Assembly (NCBI GenBank): GCA_039817825.1
Contig: JBCBVA010000044.1
Location: 1 to 26,669, forward strand
DNA length: 26,669 bases
Direction of reading: 5' to 3'
From: PCC-7336 sp039817825
GTDB lineage: Bacteria > Cyanobacteriota > Cyanobacteriia > Thermostichales > PCC-7336
The position numbers and the translations under genes are program-made. How positions within the stretch are numbered: position 1 is the first letter of the stretch; each line of letters begins with the position of its first letter. The notes below the pieces were generated by a model. That model worked only from the letters and a program-made list of their open reading frames with translations, was not told the origin of the DNA and did no database searches. Of this stretch, positions 8,358 to 15,814 are shown piece after piece.

Positions 8358-9077
8358 CTAGACCGACAGCGGTTCGCCAACAGGAGTCTGCGCTTTTCGA
8401 CTTTGTTCTTGATGGCGACGTTTGGCAGCCGCTTTGCGGACGTAGGCTTGCCACGTTAGATCGAGCAAGCCGTCTAAGAGGGCTGCGGCTACACAGGCTG
8501 CACCTTTGGTACAGGTAGTCACAATGTGGGGCACCTGCAATTGGGCCAGTTGCTGTTTGGGATTGAGCTTGCTGGAGGGGTCAGTAGACTCGTCGGTTTT
8601 GAAGGGAATGAAGCTAGGGGGGGCAGCAATGACCAGAGCTGGGGCAGCTTCTTCAGCTTCAATCAACGACACCAGCGTGGAGAGAGCTTCGGCTGATTGT
8701 CCGATCACAAAAATCGCTTCGGGATAGCGTCGGGCTAGTGTTTCGACCCCCCAAGCCACTTCAGATTTGGCCCGTTGAGGACGAGTGATCGCTTCTGCAC
8801 CGCAATACACTGGATTGGAAAATGTATCCTGAATCGTTCGTACGATGCCGACTTGCACCATCGGATCGTCTACCACGATGGTTGTGCGGGCGGCGAGGGC
8901 GGCAGCCCCAAACTTGAGGGCGTTTTCAGAAAAATGAATGCTGTTGAGATAATCGAAGTCTGCTGTGGCGTGAATCGTTCGTCGGACAACCTCGTAGATT
9001 GCGGGAGACAGCCCGTGCTTTCCCACTTGCCGATCGATAGAGGCTAAGTGCTCGGCGTTGCTAGCATGCCACTCCAT
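8358..9077 (-). CDS. cbiC: Precorrin-8X / cobalt-precorrin-8 methylmutase
   Basis: Moves the C-11 methyl group to C-12 to give hydrogenobyrinate or cobyrinate, late in corrin ring synthesis for cobalamin. The signature VVRRTIHATADFDY holds the conserved histidine (residue 36 from this start). SENALKFGAAAL, VVDDPMVQVGI and the nucleotide-fold-like FVIGQSAEAL segment fit the CbiC/CobH family, as does GAACVAAALLDGLL near the C-terminus. The ORF is open from 9131, but ATG 9077 has GAGG nine bases upstream and gives 239 residues, close to family length, so I chose it. The basic, Gln-rich C-terminal tail looks lineage-specific. The other cobalamin genes are not nearby, as is common in cyanobacteria. 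No cobalamin riboswitch was recognised upstream. Confidence 0.92.
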   Translation of the reverse strand: MEWHASNAEHLASIDRQVGKHGLSPAIYEVVRRTIHATADFDYLNSIHFSENALKFGAAALAARTTIVVDDPMVQVGIVRTIQDTFSNPVYCGAEAITRPQRAKSEVAWGVETLARRYPEAIFVIGQSAEALSTLVSLIEAEEAAPALVIAAPPSFIPFKTDESTDPSSKLNPKQQLAQLQVPHIVTTCTKGAACVAAALLDGLLDLTWQAYVRKAAAKRRHQEQSRKAQTPVGEPLSV

Positions 9078-9114
9078 GCAGATTGCCCTCACGGTAAGAC
9101 AGAAATGTACACCG

Positions 9115-9120
9115 ATTATA
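9115..9120 (-). promoter_or_regulatory. Candidate -10 element for cbiC
   Basis: The minus strand reads TATAAT here, 38 bases before the chosen cbiC ATG, leaving room for a leader of about 30 bases. No convincing -35 hexamer lies 16-18 bases upstream, so this is a candidate only. Confidence 0.35.
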
Positions 9121-9265
9121 GGCTCACACACGTTCTGCGCGGATCGGTATAGCTTCTACCTTTCCCAAGATTCTGGCTGAAGTTACCCGGTCAACCCGTA
9201 GTTCTGCGGAGCGTAATTTTTACACGAGCTATCTACGTGGTGTGTGGGTTCAGCATAGCGGTGGT

Positions 9266-10573
9266 TCATGCCAGTGGGGCAGTCATCAGGACTGGAACTG
9301 GGTTCCCTTCCTCAACACGCTTGGTGCCCACTGGCAGTACCGCCAGAGCATTAGTGCCTGCTAGGTTCACCAAGTTGCCCGAGCCGTGCTCGTTTGCGGG
9401 GAAAAAGTGGAGGTGTCCGCTGGCGCTACCTTCGCGAGCGATCGCCACATGACCCCACAAATAGGTTTCGCGTACGCCCCCTGCCCGTAGCTCTGACTGG
9501 GCGATCGCGGTGGCGAATCCAGGTGACCACGGTGGGCATTGACCCTGAAGTTTGTGTAGTGCAGGCAGCACAAATCGCCAGAAACATACCATTGCAGACA
9601 CGGGGTTGCCGGGCAAGCCGCAATAGAGCTGAGGTGGGCCTGATTCTCGTGGGAAGGTAGCGAAGGTAAAGGGTTTTCCGGGTTTGATGGCGACTTTGCG
9701 GATGAGAATATTTGCTCCTAATTCCTCTAGGACTGACTCAACGTGGTCGTAATCACCCACCGAGACGCCGCCGCTGGAGAGAATGACATCGCAGGTGGAG
9801 AGGGCAGCCGCGATCGCCTGTTTCAGAGCCGCTTTGCCGCAAGAAATATCGCCAGACTCGGTGTCTTTCACAATTCCAAATCGGTGGGGAATAGCACCCG
9901 CTTGCCGCACGAGCGCACTCAATCCCGGTTGGTTGGAATCGACAATTTGTCCCGGTTGAGGTGGCTGTTCCGGGCTGACTAACTCGTCGCCTGTCGAAAA
10001 AATTCCCACACGGGCCTGGCGGTAGACCTCTAGGTTCAAGTGACGGACTGCTGCTAGCAAGGCCACCTCAGGAGCCCTCAACACCTGACCGGTGGCCATG
10101 AGGCGATCGCCCGCTCGACAAAACTGCCCTTGCTGGCGGACAAATTTGCCCAACGGATAGGAATCCAACACCCGCACCGTATTCCCTGTTCGCTGCGTAT
10201 CCTCCTGAATCACAATTGTGTCCGCCCCTGGAGGCAGCTCGGAGCCGGTGAATAATCGAGCTGCTTGTCCCGGTTGGAGGGATGTTTGGCTAACGGTACC
10301 TGCCGGTAAGGTTTCAATGACGGACAAGTCGCAGGGGATGCTGGTGAGGTCAGCATGACGAACGCCGTAGCCATCCATGCTGGAGGTGGGGGCAGGGGGA
10401 AAATCCTGCGGGCTGAGCAAGTCAGACGCCAGGACGCGACCGGTGGCACTGCCCAGCTCGATCCATTCGGTTCCCAGCGTTTGGGAGCGATCGAGGACGA
10501 TCCGCTCCGCTTCTGCAACGGGCATCATGCTGGTTGAGTTTTGAGGGGTGAAGCTGGAGGGGGCAGAAGTCAC
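9266..10573 (-). CDS. moeA: Molybdopterin molybdenumtransferase MoeA
   Basis: Inserts molybdate into adenylylated molybdopterin in the last step of molybdenum cofactor assembly. Visible motifs (numbered from the TTG at 10579) are SMDGYGV (67-73), GDELV (197-201), DSN (214-216), the MoCF-like core SSGGVSVGDYD (268-278), KPGKPF (299-304) and GLPGNPVSAM (321-330). A C-terminal beta-rich domain follows. The frame opens at TTG 10579, but GTG 10573 has GAGG six bases upstream and is preferred, giving 435 residues; ATG 10528 is a further option. With moaC on the same strand it marks a loose molybdenum cofactor region interrupted by cbiC. It is divergent from the channel gene at 10867, with a tandem repeat in between. 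Confidence 0.94.
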   Translation of the reverse strand: MTSAPSSFTPQNSTSMMPVAEAERIVLDRSQTLGTEWIELGSATGRVLASDLLSPQDFPPAPTSSMDGYGVRHADLTSIPCDLSVIETLPAGTVSQTSLQPGQAARLFTGSELPPGADTIVIQEDTQRTGNTVRVLDSYPLGKFVRQQGQFCRAGDRLMATGQVLRAPEVALLAAVRHLNLEVYRQARVGIFSTGDELVSPEQPPQPGQIVDSNQPGLSALVRQAGAIPHRFGIVKDTESGDISCGKAALKQAIAAALSTCDVILSSGGVSVGDYDHVESVLEELGANILIRKVAIKPGKPFTFATFPRESGPPQLYCGLPGNPVSAMVCFWRFVLPALHKLQGQCPPWSPGFATAIAQSELRAGGVRETYLWGHVAIAREGSASGHLHFFPANEHGSGNLVNLAGTNALAVLPVGTKRVEEGNPVPVLMTAPLA

Positions 10574-10617
10574 GGTCAACCTCGCTATGAGTGTCTAGTC
10601 CAGCAATCGTATCGATA

Positions 10618-10684
10618 CTGACCTTGTGCGCCACTGAATTTTGTACGCCACTGAATCTTGTGCGCTACTGACCTTGTGGGCTCA
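10618..10684. repeat. Four-copy 16-17-bp imperfect tandem repeat
   Basis: Units begin CTGACCTTGTGCGCCA (10618), CTGAATTTTGTACGCCA (10634), CTGAATCTTGTGCGCTA (10651) and CTGACCTTGTGGGCTCA (10668). They are back to back with no spacers. The array lies between divergent moeA and the mechanosensitive channel gene, 40 bases upstream of moeA. The units are too short and spacerless for CRISPR. A minisatellite, or a set of protein sites in the shared promoter region, are the plausible readings. Confidence 0.8.
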
Positions 10685-10866
10685 ACCTCACTCATTCTCC
10701 GTGTATGGGGGCCAGAGGAATGGGCTTGCGCTAAAACTGGGGCATCAGTCCTTGAGGCCGGTGCGATCGAAATCGGTGCGATTGTTGGGCTGTAGGTATC
10801 TTCGAATGAGGATCGTAAACCGGATGAAACATGAGTCCGGTGATTGCACTATCCCGGTGAACGAGC

Positions 10867-12351
10867 ATGCCAATTAGCGTTGGCATTTTAGCAATAGTCT
10901 TGGCGATTGGTCTGAGCGCTACATGGTGGCTCAATCGCCAGCTTTACCAATCGCTTCCCCGCTGGCATCAGGCGATTGGGGTGCCGCTGATGCTGTGTCA
11001 GGTGGCTATCTGGCTGTGGTTGGCGCTCTCCCTGGCGTTTCCGAGATTTCTGGGCAGTTTTTATCCGTATTTGACGGTGGCGATCGGGGTGATTGGCTCC
11101 GTGCTGATGGTGCAGGGGGCGATTGAGCCGCTGCGCCGTACGTTGGAACGCCCGCCGCCTCGTATTTTCTTCGATCTGACTCAGGTGTTTATCAGCTCGA
11201 CCGTACTGGCCCTATTGATTTCCAACCTGTTTGACGGTGTGGATTTGCGGGGTATTTTTAACTGGATTTTTACCATCTCGACGGTTGGGGCGGTGGTGAT
11301 TGGTTTTGCGCTGCAGGAAACGCTGGCCAATTTCTTTGCCGGGATTGGCTTGCAGATGGATGCGCCGTTTTTGCAGGGGGATTGGATTGCGGTCGATGAC
11401 TGCCGGGGGGAGGTACTGTCGCTGAATTGGCGAGCGACGGTGATTCGGACGATCGATCGCGAGGTGATTTCGATTCCCAATAGTTCGATTGGCCGCTCCA
11501 AGTTGGTGAATTTTAGTCGCGAGAAAGCGTTTGCCCAGCAGGTAGATTTTGGCCTCAGCTACAAGACGCCCCCCAGCCAGATTATTCAGGTACTGCAGCA
11601 GGCGGCTCAATCGGTCGATGGTGTGTTGAAACAGCCTGCGGTGTCGGTGATCGTGAAGGACTACGCCGACTACTTCATTAATTACCAGGTGCTGTATTGG
11701 AGTCGATTGCCGGGGGAGCAGCGGCGGATTCAGAGTCAGATTCGTCAGCGGGTGTGGTATTCCCTAGAGCGAGCCGGAATTACGGTGCCGTTTCCGATTC
11801 GGGATACGATTGTGCGCCGTCACCCCACGAACGGACGCTCGCAACTACCTGCCGGTGCGTTGGCCAAGCTGCAGGCGGTGGACTTCTTGCAGATGTGTTC
11901 TCCAGAGCAGCAGACGGAGTTTCTCACTTCCGGTCAGCTCTTGCGTTACACGGTGGGTGAGATGGTGTGCCGGGCGGGGGACGCTGGCGATCGCTTTTAC
12001 ATCATTCTCAGCGGTCAAGTTCATGTGTTGTTGAAGCCGGGGCGACCAGTGCTGGCACGTCTCAAAGCAGAAGATTATTTTGGTGAAATTGCGGTGCTGA
12101 CGGGGCAGGTGCGAACGGCGACGGTGATGGCAGTAGAGGATACGGAGCTGTTGGCGTTTGAGCGTGGGGCGTTTCAGAAGTTGCTGGATGCAAACCCGGA
12201 GATGGCGGAGCGGATTGCCCAAGTGATTGCGGAGCGATCGCGGACCACATCAACGTCGACATCCGATAGCGAGCGGCAGCGTCAGTTGGAGGAAACGGCC
12301 AGTTTATTCGAGCTAGTGCGATCGGGGATCGTTAAGATTTTTGGTCGCTAG
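10867..12351 (+). CDS. MscS-type channel with C-terminal cyclic-nucleotide-binding domain
   Basis: Inner-membrane small-conductance mechanosensitive channel fused to a cNMP-binding domain (bCNG-like layout). Four or five transmembrane segments lie in residues 1-155. The MscS pore and beta domain follow, with GAVVIGFALQETLANFFAGI (141-160), FLQGDWIAVDDCRGEV and the IPNSSI block (203-208). The soluble vestibule runs to about 320. Residues 340-455 form a Crp-like cNMP fold with the phosphate-binding cassette FGEIAVLTGQVRTATV (405-420), whose Glu and Arg are retained, so ligand binding is plausible. The last 40 residues are polar. It starts a co-oriented run: a Crp/Fnr gene begins 54 bases downstream and an adenylyl cyclase 1.3 kb further. 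The ribosome site is weak. Gating by cAMP or cGMP is inferred. Confidence 0.9.
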   Translation: MPISVGILAIVLAIGLSATWWLNRQLYQSLPRWHQAIGVPLMLCQVAIWLWLALSLAFPRFLGSFYPYLTVAIGVIGSVLMVQGAIEPLRRTLERPPPRIFFDLTQVFISSTVLALLISNLFDGVDLRGIFNWIFTISTVGAVVIGFALQETLANFFAGIGLQMDAPFLQGDWIAVDDCRGEVLSLNWRATVIRTIDREVISIPNSSIGRSKLVNFSREKAFAQQVDFGLSYKTPPSQIIQVLQQAAQSVDGVLKQPAVSVIVKDYADYFINYQVLYWSRLPGEQRRIQSQIRQRVWYSLERAGITVPFPIRDTIVRRHPTNGRSQLPAGALAKLQAVDFLQMCSPEQQTEFLTSGQLLRYTVGEMVCRAGDAGDRFYIILSGQVHVLLKPGRPVLARLKAEDYFGEIAVLTGQVRTATVMAVEDTELLAFERGAFQKLLDANPEMAERIAQVIAERSRTTSTSTSDSERQRQLEETASLFELVRSGIVKIFGR

Positions 12352-12405
12352 CAAGAACTGGTTTGGCTACTGTCAAGATTAAATCGCTCGTTCGTTGGTG
12401 AGTTC

Positions 12406-13092
12406 ATGGTCTGTCTGTCTGCGGATGAATTGAGATTGATGCCCTTATTTGAGGGATTTTCTCCCGACGTGCTCGACAATCTGGGCAGGCAGATGACGGT
12501 GCGTCAGCATCCCCAGAATCAGACGATTATTTTGCAGGATGACTGGGGCAGCAGTGTTTATTTTGTGGTGGAAGGGTGGGTGAAAATTCGCACCTACAAC
12601 ATTGATGGCAAAGAGGTGACGCTGAATATTCTTGGGCCGGGGGAAGTGGTGGGGGAGATGGCGGCGTTGGATGAATCTCCGCGCTCGACGGATGTGATTT
12701 CGTTGACGGAGGCGAAGGTGGCGCTATTACCGGCGAAGAAGTTTGTGGATTTTTTGGAGGCGGATTCGGCCTGTGGAGTGCGGTTGGCTCAGTTGATTTC
12801 GCGGCGGTTGCGTCAGATTAACCGGCGACTGCAGTTGCGGGAGTCGGGCAGCAATGCACGGGTGGTGGATATTTTGTTGTTTCTGGCAGAGTTTCGCGGT
12901 CGCGTGAGTCGGGCGGGGGTAGAAATTCCGAATTTGCCCCACAGAGAGTTGGGTAGTTTGAGTGGATTGGCACGGGAAACGGTGACGCGAATTTTAGGGA
13001 AACTGGAGACTAAGGGGTTGATTATGCGCGATCGTGATCGGGATATTATCTGCATTCCAAGTATGGACGATTTAGAAGACTTGTTGATTTGA
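12406..13092 (+). CDS. Crp/Fnr-family transcription regulator
   Basis: Dimeric DNA-binding regulator of 228 residues. The N-terminal cNMP fold (about 12-115) starts LMPLFEGFSPDVLDNL and carries a phosphate-binding cassette at about 79-98 (GEVVGEMAALDESPRSTDVI). Its Glu84 and Arg93-Ser94 correspond to the cAMP-contacting Glu and Arg-Ser of E. coli CRP. A long dimer helix (about 118-145) leads to a C-terminal HTH_Crp winged helix with PHRELGSLSGLARETVTRIL (178-197) as the helix-turn-helix. There is no Fnr-type cysteine cluster at the N-terminus, so an iron-sulfur oxygen sensor is unlikely. It follows the channel gene by 54 bases and precedes the SUKH gene by 22, so co-transcription is likely. 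Its regulon is unknown; I do not assign a specific name such as SyCRP1 or NtcA. Confidence 0.9.
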   Translation: MVCLSADELRLMPLFEGFSPDVLDNLGRQMTVRQHPQNQTIILQDDWGSSVYFVVEGWVKIRTYNIDGKEVTLNILGPGEVVGEMAALDESPRSTDVISLTEAKVALLPAKKFVDFLEADSACGVRLAQLISRRLRQINRRLQLRESGSNARVVDILLFLAEFRGRVSRAGVEIPNLPHRELGSLSGLARETVTRILGKLETKGLIMRDRDRDIICIPSMDDLEDLLI

Positions 13093-13114
13093 TTTCAGTG
13101 CTGATTAGTGAGCA

Positions 13115-13474
13115 ATGACAAATATCAATTTGCCTAGAGATTATAAAGACTACCTAGCTAGAGAGAGTCCAACTCATGGCTTCACAGATCTTGAATTTGT
13201 TGGATATTTCATATTGTGGCTATTAGATGAAATAGACGATTTGAATCGGCAATATAAATTGAATAACTATGCGCCTGGATTTCTAGCCTTTGGCAGTGAC
13301 GGTGGTGGCGAGCTGCTGGTATTTGATATGAATGGCGCCATATTTGCTATGCCAGCGATTGGAATGAGTTCAGATGTTGCAATTGAAATTGCTGAGTCAT
13401 GGTCTTACTTTTATTCTCATATAGCGGTTGATAGCGCTGGGAATTGGATGTTAGATGCTCCAGTTTATCCATGA
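13115..13474 (+). CDS. SUKH (SMI1/KNR4) family protein
   Basis: A 119-residue acidic protein with the SUKH pattern: LPRDYKDYL at the N-terminus, NNYAPGFLAFGSDGGGELLVFD (50-71) as the core Gly-rich strand-turn, and a final AESWSYFYSHI helix. In many bacteria SUKH proteins are immunity proteins against polymorphic nuclease or deaminase toxins, but orphan copies exist. No toxin gene is visible nearby. An in-frame TGA at 13109-13111 fixes the earliest start at ATG 13115. The gene is clearly AT-richer than its neighbours and has no HIP1 site, suggesting acquisition by transfer. It sits 22 bases after the Crp/Fnr gene and about 150 before the cyclase. Function here is unknown. Confidence 0.75.
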   Translation: MTNINLPRDYKDYLARESPTHGFTDLEFVGYFILWLLDEIDDLNRQYKLNNYAPGFLAFGSDGGGELLVFDMNGAIFAMPAIGMSSDVAIEIAESWSYFYSHIAVDSAGNWMLDAPVYP

Positions 13475-13624
13475 GAAATCATGTTTTGTGATTTTAATCT
13501 CAGATTTTTTACTTATTTAGAATGACTTGAAGACCAGTGCAGCTAATGGATTAGTCAGAACTCATAGATTCAGGATTTCTCTCACCACTTGAAGCTTTTT
13601 TCGAAATGTCAGTTTCTGGCCACT

Positions 13625-15814
13625 ATGACTAATCTCATTTCATCGCTACGCGATCGCCTCTCCCGCACCCCCACTCGTTTAGCCTCCAAACGCAACCGTC
13701 GCCAATCTTTAACGATTGGAGGTATTAATCTGGCGATCTTACTGCTGTGGTTAGCCAACCTCCCGTCTACAGAAGATCTACTTGGCCTGAAACCAACTTG
13801 GCTATGGGCAGCAGTTCAATCTAGTCGACATAGCCTCACTCTGTCTCGCTACGAGATGGGACTAATGTCGTTGTTTACCCGACTGCGGGGGCAGACTATG
13901 CCACTGCAGAACGTTGTACTGCTGGAAATTGATGATGAGGCGCTGAACATTTCGGATCTACTGTTTCCTGAAGAGCTTGAGGAAACACCTATCCTAAAAG
14001 CCATGGGCAGCTGGCCGTGGCCTCGTCGAGTTCATGCTCGTGCTGTGGAACTCTTGATGGAAGCAGGAGCTGAAGCCGTTGTGTTCGATATCGTGTTCAG
14101 CCAGACTAGCTCATACGGACCGCGCGACGATCGAGCTTTTGCAGACGTGCTAGAGAGGTATGGAGATCGCGTAGCCCTAGCTAGCCTGTATCCCAGTAAT
14201 TACGTTCGTGGAGGCCAAGTTGATCGCGCTTCTCGCCCAATCCGACCGTTCTTGGAATCTGGTGCTCGTGAAGGATATGCCAACATCGTTCCCGATGAGA
14301 CTAACGACGTGGTCTATCGCCTGTCGTCAGACTTCCGACCACCTGACATCAATCTCCTTGCGACAGAATCAGTCTTAGCATTGCCTGAGGCTGCTCTGGT
14401 TGCGGCTGGTCAGCCGTTGCCTACCAGACAAGGAAATTGGGTGTATTACTACGGTCCACCAGGCACCATCCCGCACCTTTCTTATTCGGAGTTGATGGTG
14501 CCAGCCCTGCGTGAGGCCAATCTTAATGAGAATACCTTCCGGAACAAAATTGTCTTGATTGGGGCTACTGCACCCACCCTGCAAGACTTTCACGCCACTC
14601 CCTGGGGGCGTATGCCTGGCCCGGAGATTGTGCTGACGAATGTACTCAACTTGCAATTGAGCCAGTGGTTACAGACTATTCCTCGATTTGCCCAAATGCT
14701 CACCATCCTTGGCATTGGTTTGGGGGGAGGCTGGCTGGTGACCCGACCCACTAATACGAAGTACGTTGTGCTGGCTACCTTGGCTATGACAACCGCTTGG
14801 TTAGGGGTATCCTACAGCCTGTTTCTTTCGGGGTGGGCTGTCACTGTCACTGTATGGGCTGGAGCCGCGCTGTTTTTATCCGGGATGGCGGATGCGGTCA
14901 ATATCGCGATCGCCGATCGCCTCGGCCGCCTGCGCATGCAAACCACCCTCGAACGCTATGTCTCCGCTCCGGTCGCTGCCGAAATCATTTCCCACCAGCA
15001 AGAGGGCCTGCAAGATCTGTTTCGCGGCAAAAGCCTGCAAGTGTCCCTACTGTTCTCAGATATCCGGGGCTTCACCACCATTTCCAGCCAGCTCCCCCCC
15101 GAAGAACTCGTCCCACAACTGAATCGCTACTTGGGCACGATGGTAGAGGCGATTACCCAACACCAAGGATGCGTCGACAAATTTATTGGGGATGCGGTGA
15201 TGGCTGAATTTGGCTCTCCTGTCAGCTCTGGCCACAAGCAAGATGCTATGAACGCCATTCAGGCTGCGCTAGCGATGCGAGCGGCATTAGCAGTCTTGCG
15301 AGAAGAATGGCTCGCAGATGACAAACCTCTTATGTTTAACGGCATCGGGATTAACTTTGGAAATGTCGTTGTTGGTAACATCGGCTCGCCTCAGCGATTG
15401 GAATATACGGCAATCGGCGATGCGGTGAATGTAGCCAGTCGCGTAGAGTCGCTGACCAAGGACTATAAGACCGACCTGATTGTGACGCAATCGGTATACG
15501 ACTTAGTTGCCGACGATATCGACGTGAATCCCCTGGGGGCTCGACAATTGAGAGGGCGCAGCGCCGAAACGGAACTGTACGAAGTGATTGGATTGAAAGG
15601 CGGCGATCGCACCCTATTTGACCGCGTTAAAGCCGATTACGCTGCCCATGTTGCTCGTCAATCAGCTCGCAAATCGAGTGACGAGTTGACGAATAGTGAG
15701 CCTGCTAGTGATAAATCTGTGAGTGGCGAGTCTGTCGACCGCGACCCCATCTCTCGGGAACAGCCGTCAGTACCGAATGCGGGGATCGATGTAGGCGTTG
15801 ATAATATCCAGTAA
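13625..15814 (+). CDS. CHASE2-domain class III adenylyl cyclase
   Basis: Membrane enzyme making cAMP from ATP. A first hydrophobic segment (SLTIGGINLAILLLWLANLP) leads into an extracytoplasmic CHASE2 sensor domain (about 75-365: VVLLEIDDEALN, GSWPWPRRVHA, AVVFDIVFSQ, KIVLIGATA). Two or three transmembrane helices (about 370-445) and the catalytic domain follow. From ATG 13625 (729 residues) the metal-binding residues are Asp479 (FSDIRGF) and Asp523 (KFIGD). The substrate pair is Lys519 and Thr595 (EYTAIG), and the transition-state pair is Asn602 and Arg606, so the site looks complete and ATP-selective. Lys/Thr is the class IIIb signature of bicarbonate-responsive cyclases. The tail is polar and disordered, and its last 48 bases overlap the convergent permease gene. 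A TTG at 13589 would add 12 residues. No good ribosome site is seen for either start. Confidence 0.93.
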   Translation: MTNLISSLRDRLSRTPTRLASKRNRRQSLTIGGINLAILLLWLANLPSTEDLLGLKPTWLWAAVQSSRHSLTLSRYEMGLMSLFTRLRGQTMPLQNVVLLEIDDEALNISDLLFPEELEETPILKAMGSWPWPRRVHARAVELLMEAGAEAVVFDIVFSQTSSYGPRDDRAFADVLERYGDRVALASLYPSNYVRGGQVDRASRPIRPFLESGAREGYANIVPDETNDVVYRLSSDFRPPDINLLATESVLALPEAALVAAGQPLPTRQGNWVYYYGPPGTIPHLSYSELMVPALREANLNENTFRNKIVLIGATAPTLQDFHATPWGRMPGPEIVLTNVLNLQLSQWLQTIPRFAQMLTILGIGLGGGWLVTRPTNTKYVVLATLAMTTAWLGVSYSLFLSGWAVTVTVWAGAALFLSGMADAVNIAIADRLGRLRMQTTLERYVSAPVAAEIISHQQEGLQDLFRGKSLQVSLLFSDIRGFTTISSQLPPEELVPQLNRYLGTMVEAITQHQGCVDKFIGDAVMAEFGSPVSSGHKQDAMNAIQAALAMRAALAVLREEWLADDKPLMFNGIGINFGNVVVGNIGSPQRLEYTAIGDAVNVASRVESLTKDYKTDLIVTQSVYDLVADDIDVNPLGARQLRGRSAETELYEVIGLKGGDRTLFDRVKADYAAHVARQSARKSSDELTNSEPASDKSVSGESVDRDPISREQPSVPNAGIDVGVDNIQ

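Noticed and set aside
9078..9265. Cobalamin riboswitch upstream of cbiC
   Set aside because: I could not find the conserved B12-box-like core; only a -10 hexamer candidate is visible.
10618..10684. Possible CRISPR array
   Set aside because: Units are 16-17 bp, directly abutting, with no spacers and no cas genes nearby.
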